64,000 nt of DNA from JABDKJ01 sp964609215. GTDB taxonomy: Bacteria > Bacteroidota > Bacteroidia > Flavobacteriales_D > JABDKJ01. The notes below the pieces were generated by a model that saw nothing but the letters and a program-made list of their open reading frames with translations, searched no databases and was not told where the DNA came from. Where the stretch lies: the NCBI GenBank assembly GCA_964609215.1, contig CAZSQZ010000003.1, positions 62,001 to 126,000 on the forward strand. Reading direction: 5' to 3'. Shown one piece after another: positions 35,689 to 44,497 of the stretch. Positions within the stretch are counted from its first letter, which is position 1. Each line of letters begins with the position of its first letter. A program made the translations under genes and the position numbers.

Positions 35689-37944
35689 ATGAAACAATTT
35701 CAACCTGTATTTTTCAGGTTGTCTTGTGAAGAGGAAAAAACTCAATACCAATTACTGTTAGAAGAGCATCCTGAAATTGAAGTGCTTGATACCATAGAAT
35801 ATCAAGTAAAAGAACTTATCAAAATAACATCTCCAACTCGAAAGTTTTCAGAGGAGGAAATTACAATCGAAGCCCAAAAGAAGCTGGGGTCATCACCTAC
35901 AAGTTATGGGATCTGGGTATACTATCCTTGGTTAAGAAAAATAATTCATCTGCTGGATAAAGAGGAATTTATAAAAGTCAGAACCAATAGGAATAACTAC
36001 AAAATATCACCAGATGAGCAAAATGAATTAAGCCAAAAGAAAATTGGTCTTATTGGTCTGTCCGTTGGACACGTTGTGGCTTTGACTATGGCTCAAGAAA
36101 GAATTTTTGGTGAACTGCGAATTGCAGATTTTGACGAATTAGATCTCTCAAATCTAAATAGAATAAGAACCGGTGTTCAAAATATAGGCTTGGAAAAAGT
36201 CTATGTAGTAGCCAGAGAAATAGCAGAAATAGATCCTTTCCTTAAAGTAGAAATTTACAATGACGGAATAAATGAATCTAATATTGATGATTTTCTATTG
36301 AAAAACGGAAAATTGGATTTACTCATAGACGAGTGTGACAGCTTGGATATTAAAATAAAATGTCGCGAAAGAGCTAAAGCTCATTCTATTCCAGTAATAA
36401 TGGAAACTAGCGACAGAGGCATGCTTGACATCGAGCGTTTTGATCTAGATTCCGAAAGACCTATTCTTCATGGCCTAGTTGATGGTTTGAATTCAAGCAA
36501 CCTCAAAGATTTAAGCAACGAGGAAAAAATTCCATTCATCTTTCCCATGATAGAAATGCAAAATTCCTCTATTCGATTAAAGGCATCCATGTTCGAAATA
36601 GAACAAACGATAAGCACATGGCCTCAACTAGCTTCAGATGTAACTCTAGGTGGAGCCAGCGCCACAAATGTTGCAAGAAGAATATTACTGAATCAATTAT
36701 CAAGATCTGGAAGATTTTTTATTGATCTAAATGAAATTATTGCAAATGAAAATCTACCTAAAAACAATTCTCAAGAAACAATTAAGGATGAATTCAATGA
36801 GTATAAAATCCTTAATACGGTAAAGGAAATTGAGCTAGATGAAAACAAATTTGCATTAAACTTAAATGAAGAAATACTAAGTGTCTTACTAAAGGCTGCC
36901 AATTCAGCGCCATCTGGAGGGAATAGTCAGCCATGGTTTTGGGTAAAACACAATAAGAGGTTATTCCTTTCCCTGAGAAAGGAACGTGCTTCCTCACTAT
37001 TAGACTATAAGTATAGTGGTGCTCTGATTGCTCTTGGAGCTGCCGTTAGAAATTTAAAACTCAAGGCCAACGAGCTTGGCCTTGAGTTTTACCAAAACTA
37101 TATTGAACTCGAAAAAGAAGATTTCCTAGTACATAGCTGTTTTACTTTTCGAGAAAAAGAAAAAAACTATAGTATTCCATTTGCTGAATTAAGTTATCAA
37201 ATAGATCACAGAAAAACGGATCGACTTAACGAAAGAAGAAGGGAATTGCCAATAGCCTTTATAAACAAATTGGCAAAACTATCCTCAGAACAAATTTTCA
37301 CTACACTAAAGGTAAAACACAAGCAAAAGGAAATTGAAAATATTGGCTTGGTCATTAGAAACTGTGACAAGATTCGAATAATGAACGAAAGAGGTCATTC
37401 AGAATTAATGAATGAAATCAGATGGACGGAATCTGAAAATCAGAAATTAAAAGATGGAATAGATATAGAAACATTAGATCTAAGTCCTGCCGATATTGCT
37501 GGCTTAAATATCTCAAAGAACTGGGAAGTAATCAAGTTCCTTAAAGACAAGAATAAAGGAAATGGCTTTTTAAAATTAAGTGAGAAAGCTATAGAAAATT
37601 CCTCAGCTCTCGGTTTGGTCTGCATTCCGCAGGAAAGCCCTTTTCAATACTTCAGTGCAGGAAAGTTTATTGAGGATATTTGGCTCTGTGCTACTGAATT
37701 TGGGGTTGGGTTTCAACCGCTCACTGCTTCATTATTTATGATGAAGAGAGCATTTGATCCAAATGATAATCAGTTCAACTCTAAGGAGAAAAAAGCACTA
37801 TTAGAACAGTTGGAAAACCTTAAAAGACTTTTCAATCTGAAAGAAGAACAAATCCCAGCATTTCTATTCAGGTTTTCTATTTCGGATGCTCAACCTAAAA
37901 AATCATTGCGTAGAAAACTTAACAACTCATTAATAGTATCATGA
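35689..37944 (+). CDS. ThiF-nitroreductase fusion protein (Rv1355c-like)
   Basis: 751 residues in two enzyme domains. Residues about 115-345 are an E1/ThiF-type adenylation domain: KKIGLIGLSVGHVVALTMAQ (nucleotide loop, with G-L-S-V-G rather than G-x-G-x-x-G) and ADFDELDLSNLNRIRTGVQN. No CxxC zinc pair and no obvious catalytic Cys was found. Residues about 395-740 are a flavin nitroreductase domain: SAPSGGNSQPWFWV for FMN. The fusion matches the Rv1355c family, known in several phyla without assigned function. ATG 35689; its stop overlaps the next gene (ATGA). Confidence 0.8.
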   Translation: MKQFQPVFFRLSCEEEKTQYQLLLEEHPEIEVLDTIEYQVKELIKITSPTRKFSEEEITIEAQKKLGSSPTSYGIWVYYPWLRKIIHLLDKEEFIKVRTNRNNYKISPDEQNELSQKKIGLIGLSVGHVVALTMAQERIFGELRIADFDELDLSNLNRIRTGVQNIGLEKVYVVAREIAEIDPFLKVEIYNDGINESNIDDFLLKNGKLDLLIDECDSLDIKIKCRERAKAHSIPVIMETSDRGMLDIERFDLDSERPILHGLVDGLNSSNLKDLSNEEKIPFIFPMIEMQNSSIRLKASMFEIEQTISTWPQLASDVTLGGASATNVARRILLNQLSRSGRFFIDLNEIIANENLPKNNSQETIKDEFNEYKILNTVKEIELDENKFALNLNEEILSVLLKAANSAPSGGNSQPWFWVKHNKRLFLSLRKERASSLLDYKYSGALIALGAAVRNLKLKANELGLEFYQNYIELEKEDFLVHSCFTFREKEKNYSIPFAELSYQIDHRKTDRLNERRRELPIAFINKLAKLSSEQIFTTLKVKHKQKEIENIGLVIRNCDKIRIMNERGHSELMNEIRWTESENQKLKDGIDIETLDLSPADIAGLNISKNWEVIKFLKDKNKGNGFLKLSEKAIENSSALGLVCIPQESPFQYFSAGKFIEDIWLCATEFGVGFQPLTASLFMMKRAFDPNDNQFNSKEKKALLEQLENLKRLFNLKEEQIPAFLFRFSISDAQPKKSLRRKLNNSLIVS

Positions 37945-38714
37945 AACTTGCAAACAACCATTTTAAAATTGACATAGTCAATGCGCTATCTAATAAAGCT
38001 CTTACTGAAGAGTTTTACTTAAATCACCTAAAGATACTAAAGGAAAAAGAGGTTCTAGGAATAAGCTCTTCAGATAAAGAATGGACTGAAAACCCAAATG
38101 TTTATCTTGTTTCTTGTTCTCATAACAACAAATTAATTGGTGGTGTCAGAATACATTTAAACCATGCGGACTTCGTTCTTCCTTTTGAAAAAGTTCTTAG
38201 CAAACAAAATCCACAGTACTTGAGTATTGTGGATCGTTATGACTTAGTTAAATATGGAGAATCATGTGGATTGTGGGTTCAAAACGGATACAGAAAAATA
38301 GGCATAAAACAAATGCTCATGCGTTATTCTATGGTGTGCGCAAAACACTTAGAATTGGATCATGTATTTGGTATTTGCCCAAAACATACTTTGGATCATT
38401 TTAGAACCATAGGCTTCATCTATTGTGCCTATAAAAATGATGTGCTGGAATTTCCCTATCCGAACGACAATTACATAACACTTGCTATTAAATGCAATGT
38501 CCAAGAATTTAAATATGCATTTAGATACGAGCAAAAGGCAATGTGGTCCTTATACGAAAACCCGTTTCAATCTATGCCCTGTTCAGGAATAAAGGGTTCA
38601 TCGGAATTTCTCATTAACTCGTCTATTAAAAAGAAGTCGCATGACCTAATTAAGAAGCATAGAGAAAAAAGAAAGAATGGTGAAAATAAAAGAGCAGATA
38701 ATATTCCTCTTTAA
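37941..38714 (+). CDS. GNAT-like / N-acyltransferase-like protein
   Basis: 257 residues. A middle part KLIGGVRIHLNHADFVLPFEK then YRKIGIKQMLMRYSMVCAK has the R/Q-x-x-G-x-G/A-like acyl-CoA loop of the GNAT superfamily in a divergent form (R-K-I-G-I-K). The layout also fits N-acyl amino acid synthase (FeeM)-like proteins. The basic C-terminus (KKKSHDLIKKHREKRKN) may bind lipid or nucleic acid. ATG overlaps the ThiF-nitroreductase stop by four bases (ATGA), so the two are translated together. Confidence 0.6.
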   Translation: MKLANNHFKIDIVNALSNKALTEEFYLNHLKILKEKEVLGISSSDKEWTENPNVYLVSCSHNNKLIGGVRIHLNHADFVLPFEKVLSKQNPQYLSIVDRYDLVKYGESCGLWVQNGYRKIGIKQMLMRYSMVCAKHLELDHVFGICPKHTLDHFRTIGFIYCAYKNDVLEFPYPNDNYITLAIKCNVQEFKYAFRYEQKAMWSLYENPFQSMPCSGIKGSSEFLINSSIKKKSHDLIKKHREKRKNGENKRADNIPL

Positions 38715-38717
38715 GGA

Positions 38718-39197
38718 TCAATTTGATTCTAATTCTTCTATTTCCTGGATAAAATCGTACTTCAGGTCTGAATGAAGAGTGCGAAGCGCATTCTTAACTT
38801 TCTTAATTTGACCATCAAAAACATTCTGAAGTGCTTTCGTTCTTTTGTAAGGAATATGGTTTTCAATTAAACACCGACAAAAGAAAAGTCTTAATTCTGC
38901 TTCCGTTTGTTTTTTGCCAGAATATCTGATAAAGCGATCCATCATTCTAAGAATCCTTCTGAGGTTCTTTTTACAATAGTAGAGCTGAACCTTGTTCACT
39001 TCTTTAATATCATCAGATACTGTTAATTTAATTGAGGCAATATATTGTTCTTCATTGTCAGCCTCATAAATCAAATAGGTAAGTAGCTCCTTATTTTCTT
39101 TTTTAAATCGAGCTAACCTTAAGCACAGTTCCAAAAGCTCATTTGGATTCTTTTCCTTTAACTCCTTTTTAATTTCAGAAACACTTGCCGCTTTCAT
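38718..39197 (-). CDS. conserved hypothetical protein
   Basis: 159 residues, all helical, rich in Lys and Glu, no signal peptide. N-terminus SVSEIKKELKEKNPNELLEL and a later YYCKKNLRRILRMMDRF suggest a helical bundle. It resembles Bacteroidota hypothetical proteins but no named family can be given. Convergent with the acyltransferase-like gene (3 bases between stops) and divergent from fmt. Confidence 0.65.
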   Translation of the reverse strand: MKAASVSEIKKELKEKNPNELLELCLRLARFKKENKELLTYLIYEADNEEQYIASIKLTVSDDIKEVNKVQLYYCKKNLRRILRMMDRFIRYSGKKQTEAELRLFFCRCLIENHIPYKRTKALQNVFDGQIKKVKNALRTLHSDLKYDFIQEIEELESN

Positions 39198-39261
39198 TCG
39201 CAGAAAATAGAAAATGTTTTCGATTCTTTTCTCTTATGAAGAATGATTATATATTGCCCGC

Positions 39262-40215
39262 ATGGATAAAGGCATTAAAATAGTATTTATGGGCACACCC
39301 GATTTTGCAGTTTCATGCTTGAAGGAAATTGTAGAATCCAATTTTAATGTTGTAGGCGTAGTTACTTCTGTGGATAAACCAGCTGGAAGAGGAAAGAAAT
39401 TAAGATCCAGCCCGATTAAGCAGTATGCTATTGAGAATAACATTCCCGTGTTGCAACCCAAGAACTTAAAAGCCGATGACTTTATTTCAGAGCTAAAAGC
39501 ATTGGGTGCCGACCTTTTCGTTGTAGTAGCATTTAGGATGTTGCCAGAAGTTGTTTGGACTATGCCTGAAAAAGGGACTATTAATCTTCACGCTTCTCTC
39601 CTACCCAATTACAGAGGTGCAGCTCCAATAAACTGGGCAATCATTAATGGAGAGAAAGAATCTGGAGTAAGCACATTTTTCATTGAAAAAGAAATTGATA
39701 CTGGAAAAGTAATCTTTCAGGATAGGGTTCGAATTCTGGATGAAATGACTGCAGGAGAACTACACGACTTGTTAGCAAATGTAGGAGCTAGACTCATGTG
39801 CAAAACAATAAGAGAAATTGAAAGTGATAATGTAAAAGCTATTGCTCAAAATACGGACGGAATAGAAATAAAAAAAGCACCCAAAATTTTTAAGGCAGAT
39901 TGTCAGTTGAATTGGACGGAATCCTACCTTAATATATACAACAAAGTTCGAGGCCTTTCTCCTTACCCTGCGGCTTGGTCTATTTTAAAAACCGAAAAAG
40001 AGTTGAGTATTAAATTTATGAAAGCAGATTATGAGCCATGTGAACACCAACTGAAACCCGGTCAAATTGAGACCGATAATAAAAACTATTTCAAGATTGC
40101 TTGTAAAGATGGTTTTATCATTCCAATAGAAATAATTCCACAAGGAAAATCAAAGATGAATCTGAAGGCTTTTTTGAATGGAAATAAGTTAAATGAGAAA
40201 GCAACTTTTGTTTAA
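39262..40215 (+). CDS. fmt: methionyl-tRNA formyltransferase
   Basis: 317 residues. Formylates initiator Met-tRNA with 10-formyltetrahydrofolate. IVFMGTPDFAVSCL at the start, TSVDKPAGRGKKL loop, and the catalytic NLHASLLPNYRGAAPINWAI (Asn, His) near 110-129; C-terminal OB-type domain from about 210. Family length. Confident. Confidence 0.97.
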   Translation: MDKGIKIVFMGTPDFAVSCLKEIVESNFNVVGVVTSVDKPAGRGKKLRSSPIKQYAIENNIPVLQPKNLKADDFISELKALGADLFVVVAFRMLPEVVWTMPEKGTINLHASLLPNYRGAAPINWAIINGEKESGVSTFFIEKEIDTGKVIFQDRVRILDEMTAGELHDLLANVGARLMCKTIREIESDNVKAIAQNTDGIEIKKAPKIFKADCQLNWTESYLNIYNKVRGLSPYPAAWSILKTEKELSIKFMKADYEPCEHQLKPGQIETDNKNYFKIACKDGFIIPIEIIPQGKSKMNLKAFLNGNKLNEKATFV

Positions 40216-40347
40216 GTCCAAATATTTGCAATATCTTTAAATGACTTATAAACAAAGGGATTTAGCCCGTTTTCCTGAAAAATTGCCCAGCTTTATCCAC
40301 ATTTGACCGTTTTTATTAACAAAATGCGCGTTTTTATCCTGTATCTC

Positions 40348-40377
40348 TTGGCTGGCGTGGTTTTCCGCATATATTTG
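40348..40377 (+). promoter_or_regulatory. Bacteroidota-type promoter of the HU gene
   Basis: TTG at 40348-40350 and TATATTTG at 40370-40377 with 19 bases between them match the -33/-7 consensus. Start codon 55 bases further. Confidence 0.7.
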
Positions 40378-40431
40378 ACCCGTTCAAAAATAGAACATAA
40401 TTAAATTATTAATAACCTAAATTTATTTAAG

Positions 40432-40701
40432 ATGAATAAAGCAGAATTAGTAGAAGCTATGGCTTCAGACGCTGGGCTTTCAAAAGCTGACGCAAAAAGA
40501 GCATTAGATGCATTTGTTAACTGTACTACAAAAAGCCTTAAAAAAGGTGATAGAGTAGCACTTGTTGGATTCGGATCTTGGGATGTAAAGAAAAGAGCTG
40601 CTAGAAAAGGAAGAAACCCTCAAACAGGAAAAGAAATTACAATCAAAGCTAAAAATGTAGTGAAGTTTAAGGCTGGTGCAGACTTAAGCAAAGCTGTATA
40701 A
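40432..40701 (+). CDS. HU-family DNA-binding protein
   Basis: 89 residues. [20 protein letters not shown] and [21 protein letters not shown], with the conserved [10 protein letters not shown] arm that inserts its Pro between bases. Nucleoid-associated dimer. Strong own promoter and terminator, so a single-gene, probably highly expressed unit. Confidence 0.97.
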   Translation: MNKAELVEAMASDAGLSKADAKRALDAFVNCTTKSLKKGDRVALVGFGSWDVKKRAARKGRNPQTGKEITIKAKNVVKFKAGADLSKAV

Positions 40702-40726
40702 TTACGAGATTCGTAAATAAATTTAA

Positions 40727-40757
40727 AACCCGCTTTTGTTTGAAAGCGGGTTTTTTA
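40727..40757 (+). terminator. Rho-independent terminator after HU
   Basis: AACCCGCTTT and AAAGCGGGTT form a perfect 10-bp stem with a 6-base loop, followed by TTTT-A. It ends 11 bases before the next gene's ATG. Confidence 0.93.
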
Positions 40758-40767
40758 TTATTATAAA

Positions 40768-41433
40768 ATGAGAGAGCAAATAGATATTCTCAAGCAACAC
40801 ATGACGGAGGCAAGAATGGAGAGGATGCTTTCTATTCTAGATCAAAGAACAAAATATATATCCGTTGTTATAGAAGATATTTTTCAAGCTCATAATATAA
40901 GTGCTGTTTTACGTAGCTGCGATTGTTTCGGTATTCAAGATGTACATATCATGCAAGGCAAGAATAAGTATCAGGAAAACAATGAAATTTCCTTGGGTTC
41001 ATCTAAATGGTTAAATACGGAACTTTATAATAAAGACGAAACACATGTCAAAGCCTTGTATTCAAAACTTAGAGCTCAGGGCTATAGAATTGTTGCCACT
41101 TCCCCACATGCCAAAAGCCTTAGTCCGCAAAAGCTAGATATTTCTACTCCTATTGCCCTTGTTATGGGAGCTGAGGCCCAAGGACTTTCCGAGGATGCGA
41201 TTCTCCATGCAGATGAAAGCGTAAAAATTCCTATGTACGGCTTTACAGAAAGTTTTAATATTTCTGTGGCTACTGCAATAATTCTCCATTCCTTAAGAGA
41301 CCGTATTCAAAATGAAGACATCAGTTGGCAACTAGATGAAAGTGCTAAAAATGAAATTCTCCTAAAATGGTGTATGAATTCAGTAAAGGACTCGGAACTT
41401 ATATTAAAAAGGCATCTAGAGACAAAAGATTAA
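40768..41433 (+). CDS. trmH: tRNA (guanosine-18-2'-O)-methyltransferase
   Basis: 221 residues, SPOUT superfamily. Motif 1 NISAVLRSCDCFGI (N/R catalytic pair), motif 2 IALVMGAEAQGLSE, motif 3 IPMYGFTESFNISVATAIIL. Methylates G18 in the tRNA D-loop. N-terminal and C-terminal extensions fit TrmH rather than RlmB. Only ten bases after the HU terminator. Confidence 0.92.
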   Translation: MREQIDILKQHMTEARMERMLSILDQRTKYISVVIEDIFQAHNISAVLRSCDCFGIQDVHIMQGKNKYQENNEISLGSSKWLNTELYNKDETHVKALYSKLRAQGYRIVATSPHAKSLSPQKLDISTPIALVMGAEAQGLSEDAILHADESVKIPMYGFTESFNISVATAIILHSLRDRIQNEDISWQLDESAKNEILLKWCMNSVKDSELILKRHLETKD

Positions 41434-41481
41434 AAAGAAACTAAAATCTAGTGATTTCGAGCTATTTATGTTTCAAAAAGG

Positions 41482-41489
41482 TATATTTG
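41482..41489 (+). promoter_or_regulatory. -7 promoter element of the bTHX fusion gene
   Basis: TATATTTG matches TAnnTTTG, 36 bases before the ATG; the -33 region is poor. Confidence 0.5.
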
Positions 41490-41524
41490 CGACCCGATTT
41501 TTTAAAACATTGAAATAATTTAGA

Positions 41525-42100
41525 ATGGGAAAAGGAGACAAAAGATCAAGAAAAGGTAAAATCAGAGCTGGTTCTTGGGGTGTTTATAGACCTAGAAGAA
41601 AAGGTGGAGCTTATGTTCCTTCTGAAGATGATAAGTTAAAAAAAGCAGCTAAAGAAATAAAGGCAAAGAAAACTACGAAGAAAAAAACAGCACCGAAACC
41701 AGAGCCTGTTGTTGAGGAAGTGGCAGTTGCTGAAGCTCCTGTAGAGGAAGTTAAAGTAGCAGAGCCTGTTGAGAAAGAGGAAGTGAAAGAAGTGAAGGCG
41801 GAAGCTCCAAAAAAGAAGGCGCCTAAGAAAAGTGCTGACGGAAAAGACGATTTAAAGAAAATAGAAGGAATCGGTCCTGCTACTGAGAAATTATTTAATG
41901 CTGCTGGCATTATGACATTCTCAGATCTTGCCGGAACCGAAGTAGATAAATTAAAAGAGATTCTTGCTGAGGCAGGATCAAGATATAAGTTATTAGTGCC
42001 AGACACTTGGCCTGAACAATCTGCCTTAGCTGCAGATGACAAGTGGGATGAATTAAAGGCGCTTCAAGATGTTTTAGACAAGGGTAAAAGGGTAAGTTAA
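41525..42100 (+). CDS. ribosomal protein bTHX fused to a helix-hairpin-helix domain
   Basis: 191 residues. The first 30 residues, GKGDKRSRKGKIRAGSWGVY, are the small ribosomal protein bTHX (Thx), which on its own is about 25-40 residues. A long Lys/Glu/Val/Ala-rich linker (about 35-110) follows, then an H-h-H-like domain DLKKIEGIGPATEKLFNAAG and FSDLAGTEVDKLKEILAEAG. The C-terminal part resembles DUF4332/HhH modules found at the end of Bacteroidota ribosomal proteins. A 30S role is expected from the N-terminus; the tail role is unknown. Confidence 0.85.
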   Translation: MGKGDKRSRKGKIRAGSWGVYRPRRKGGAYVPSEDDKLKKAAKEIKAKKTTKKKTAPKPEPVVEEVAVAEAPVEEVKVAEPVEKEEVKEVKAEAPKKKAPKKSADGKDDLKKIEGIGPATEKLFNAAGIMTFSDLAGTEVDKLKEILAEAGSRYKLLVPDTWPEQSALAADDKWDELKALQDVLDKGKRVS

Positions 42101-42126
42101 ATTATTTCACCTAAACCAATACAACA

Positions 42127-43401
42127 TTAAACACCTGAGTTTCTTTCAGGTGTTTTTTTTTGCTCATATATTCTATAGGCATTAAGTAAATTCAGCACGG
42201 AATTTTCTGATTCTATGGTTAATTTCTTTGCCAAACGAGACGCTTCTCCATACAAGCTTTTGTTATTACCGTAATTATCTCTGTAAAAATGAACAAACTT
42301 TAAAACCATAAAGGCATTAAACCAATTATAGAATCTATTTGTATAACTATTAATATTACTAGTATTCTTATCCATTTCTTTTAATCTATCTTCAAAGAAA
42401 TAAGTAGACAAAAATCTATTTACTGAATCTGGAATCTGTTCAATAATAATTTCCGGATTCTTTCTATTCAAATAAAACTCAGGAATAAGTTGGAAAAACA
42501 AGCGCAATTGAACAAAAGACTCAAAGTCATAAGTAGAATAGGTCGTTTCCTCTTTATTGACCCATTTCATAATAGCCCTTCCTGTTCCAAAAGGCACTCT
42601 ATCTGAAGGGCGTGGAGAAGGAATGACTCTTGTTGAGTTCAATTCTCCATAATTACCCAATGCAATGATCTTTTGGATGAAATAAAAGTCCTCCCCTGCT
42701 TTCCTCTTGTTCATGCCTCCCTGTTTTTGATACGCACTGGAACGAACTGCAAAGGAAGAACCTACAGTATGATAGGCAAAAGGATGTCCCGTATAACGAA
42801 AAGCTTGATTGTAATATCTTAAATGAAGTTCATAATTGATAATCCCTTCATAAATATTTGGTTCAAAATGATCTCCAAATAAGGGGTGTTCGAAATAGAT
42901 GGAGCAGCCCGGAGATTTCGAATTTTCCTGAAAGTAATTCCATATTTCTACTAAGTAATTTTCATCACACTTCGAATCTGCATCATAGCCAACCAGTATA
43001 CCATCTTGATCAATATCATTAAATCTCAAAGCTGCCTCATCCATTGCTGTTTTTCTTGCCATTCCTACTCCAGCTATTTTCTTAGGTAGTTTATAAGCCT
43101 TCAGCAAATGAAATGAAATATGATCAGATTTGTTTTCGCCAATCCAAATGGATGCTTCTTTTCTGCACATTTCATTGCATTCTCTAACTTCCACACCATC
43201 CTCTTCAGAAGAATTAAAAAGTACCATCACTTCTGTATGACATGGCGGAGCATCGCAATTAATCAATGACTGTAAAGTAGGAAGAATGCTTTTTTCATTG
43301 TAGCAAGGAATACAAATGGCGATTTGCGTATCCTTTTTTACTTCTGCATTTATCAATCTTGGGAAATAAGCATATTTATCATGGTATTTATGTGCAGGCA
43401 T
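42127..43401 (-). CDS. glycosyltransferase family 2 protein
   Basis: 424 residues, GT-A fold. IAICIPCYNEKSILPTLQSL (about 27-46) for the nucleotide-sugar site, and LVGYDADSKCDENYL with the metal-binding D-x-D. No membrane helices, so cytoplasmic or membrane-associated. Acceptor unknown. Its last eight codons coincide with the terminator hairpin of the bTHX gene. Divergent from ribD, with overlapping 5' reach if the longest ribD frame were used. Confidence 0.82.
   Translation of the reverse strand: MPAHKYHDKYAYFPRLINAEVKKDTQIAICIPCYNEKSILPTLQSLINCDAPPCHTEVMVLFNSSEEDGVEVRECNEMCRKEASIWIGENKSDHISFHLLKAYKLPKKIAGVGMARKTAMDEAALRFNDIDQDGILVGYDADSKCDENYLVEIWNYFQENSKSPGCSIYFEHPLFGDHFEPNIYEGIINYELHLRYYNQAFRYTGHPFAYHTVGSSFAVRSSAYQKQGGMNKRKAGEDFYFIQKIIALGNYGELNSTRVIPSPRPSDRVPFGTGRAIMKWVNKEETTYSTYDFESFVQLRLFFQLIPEFYLNRKNPEIIIEQIPDSVNRFLSTYFFEDRLKEMDKNTSNINSYTNRFYNWFNAFMVLKFVHFYRDNYGNNKSLYGEASRLAKKLTIESENSVLNLLNAYRIYEQKKTPERNSGV
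42131..42162 (+). terminator. terminator of the bTHX gene, embedded in the convergent glycosyltransferase gene
   Basis: ACACCTGA pairs with TCAGGTGT (8 bp) around a 7-base loop, followed by nine T residues. The hairpin and T-run lie within the last ten codons of the minus-strand gene (Lys-Lys-Thr-Pro-Glu-Arg-Asn-Ser-Gly-Val-stop), so the sequence serves both roles. Confidence 0.8.
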
Positions 43402-43430
43402 CGGTCAAAATTATCATTTTTACAGGCACA

Positions 43431-44483
43431 ATGAATTCCATTCATGAAACATATATGCGAAGAGCATTAGAAATTGCAGAAGAAGCATTTCCCAACTGTC
43501 TTCCTAACCCTGGTGTGGGAGCAGTTATCGTTTTTCAAGATGAAATCATTGGTGAAGGATATACACAGGCTTATGGCGGCTCACATGCGGAGGTTATGGC
43601 TATTCAATCCGTAAAAAATAAAGCCTTACTTCCTCAAAGCACATTATATGTTAGTCTGGAACCTTGTAATCATCAGGGTAAAACACCCGCATGTTCTTCT
43701 TTAATTGCAGAATCAGGAATTCCTAAAGTAATGATTGCAATAGCCGACCCGAATAAAGTGAATGAACAAAACGGAATTGCATTTCTAAAAGAAAGAGGGA
43801 TAGAAGTGGAAGTTGGACTTTGTGAGAGACAGGCAAAAGAATTGAATAAGCGTTTCTTCAATCATATCAATAAGAAAAGGCCCTATATCATTCTAAAATG
43901 GGCCGAGAGTCAAGACGGTTTTATGGCTCCTGAAAGAGACTCAAATGAAAAAGGAATAGTATGGATTACAGGAGATAAAGCCCAGCAACTCAACCATAAA
44001 TGGCGAAGTGAAGAAATGGCCATTCTTATAGGGAGTAATACAGCAATTATTGATAATCCTAAATTAACCGTAAGAGAATGGAAAGGAAAAAACCCCATTC
44101 GAATTGTAATTGATAAGGATTTAAAAGTTGAATCCGACTCAAATGTTTTTAATGAAAAGGCCACAACCTATATCTTTAATAACCAATACAATAGAACTAC
44201 AGAATTTAACCATTGGATTAAATTAGATTTCAGCAAAAATGTAACAAAACAAATTTGCGACTTCCTTTACGAATTACATATCCAATCCATTATTGTGGAA
44301 GGAGGTGCCTATACCCTTTCTCAGTTTATAGATAACGACTTATGGGATGAGGCACGTATTTTTCAAGGACAAGAATTCTTTGAAAAAGGATTGCCTTCAC
44401 CTAAACTAAATAAGCGTATTGTCTGTTCTTATAAAGTGGGGAAAGACACGCTAAAAATAATTTACAATACGACACAAAATTGA
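43431..44483 (+). CDS. ribD: bifunctional riboflavin biosynthesis deaminase/reductase
   Basis: 350 residues from ATG 43431; a longer frame from 43359 overlaps the glycosyltransferase start and is unlikely. Deaminase domain: GGSHAEVMAI (His-Ala-Glu zinc motif) and LEPCNHQGKTPAC (Cys-x8-Cys). Reductase domain from about 150: ILKWAESQDGFMA, VWITGDKAQQLNHKWRSEE, SIIVEGGAYTLSQFI. Catalyses the second and third steps from GTP to riboflavin. Overlaps the next gene. Confidence 0.94.
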   Translation: MNSIHETYMRRALEIAEEAFPNCLPNPGVGAVIVFQDEIIGEGYTQAYGGSHAEVMAIQSVKNKALLPQSTLYVSLEPCNHQGKTPACSSLIAESGIPKVMIAIADPNKVNEQNGIAFLKERGIEVEVGLCERQAKELNKRFFNHINKKRPYIILKWAESQDGFMAPERDSNEKGIVWITGDKAQQLNHKWRSEEMAILIGSNTAIIDNPKLTVREWKGKNPIRIVIDKDLKVESDSNVFNEKATTYIFNNQYNRTTEFNHWIKLDFSKNVTKQICDFLYELHIQSIIVEGGAYTLSQFIDNDLWDEARIFQGQEFFEKGLPSPKLNKRIVCSYKVGKDTLKIIYNTTQN

Positions 44484-44497
44484 GAATAGTCCTTCAA

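Noticed and set aside
40216..40431. Possible extra gene between fmt and HU
   Set aside because: Contains the HU promoter and leader; no open frame of useful length.
43359..43430. Longer start for RibD
   Set aside because: The first 24 codons read into the glycosyltransferase gene and do not match the family; the ATG at 43431 begins with typical RibD sequence.
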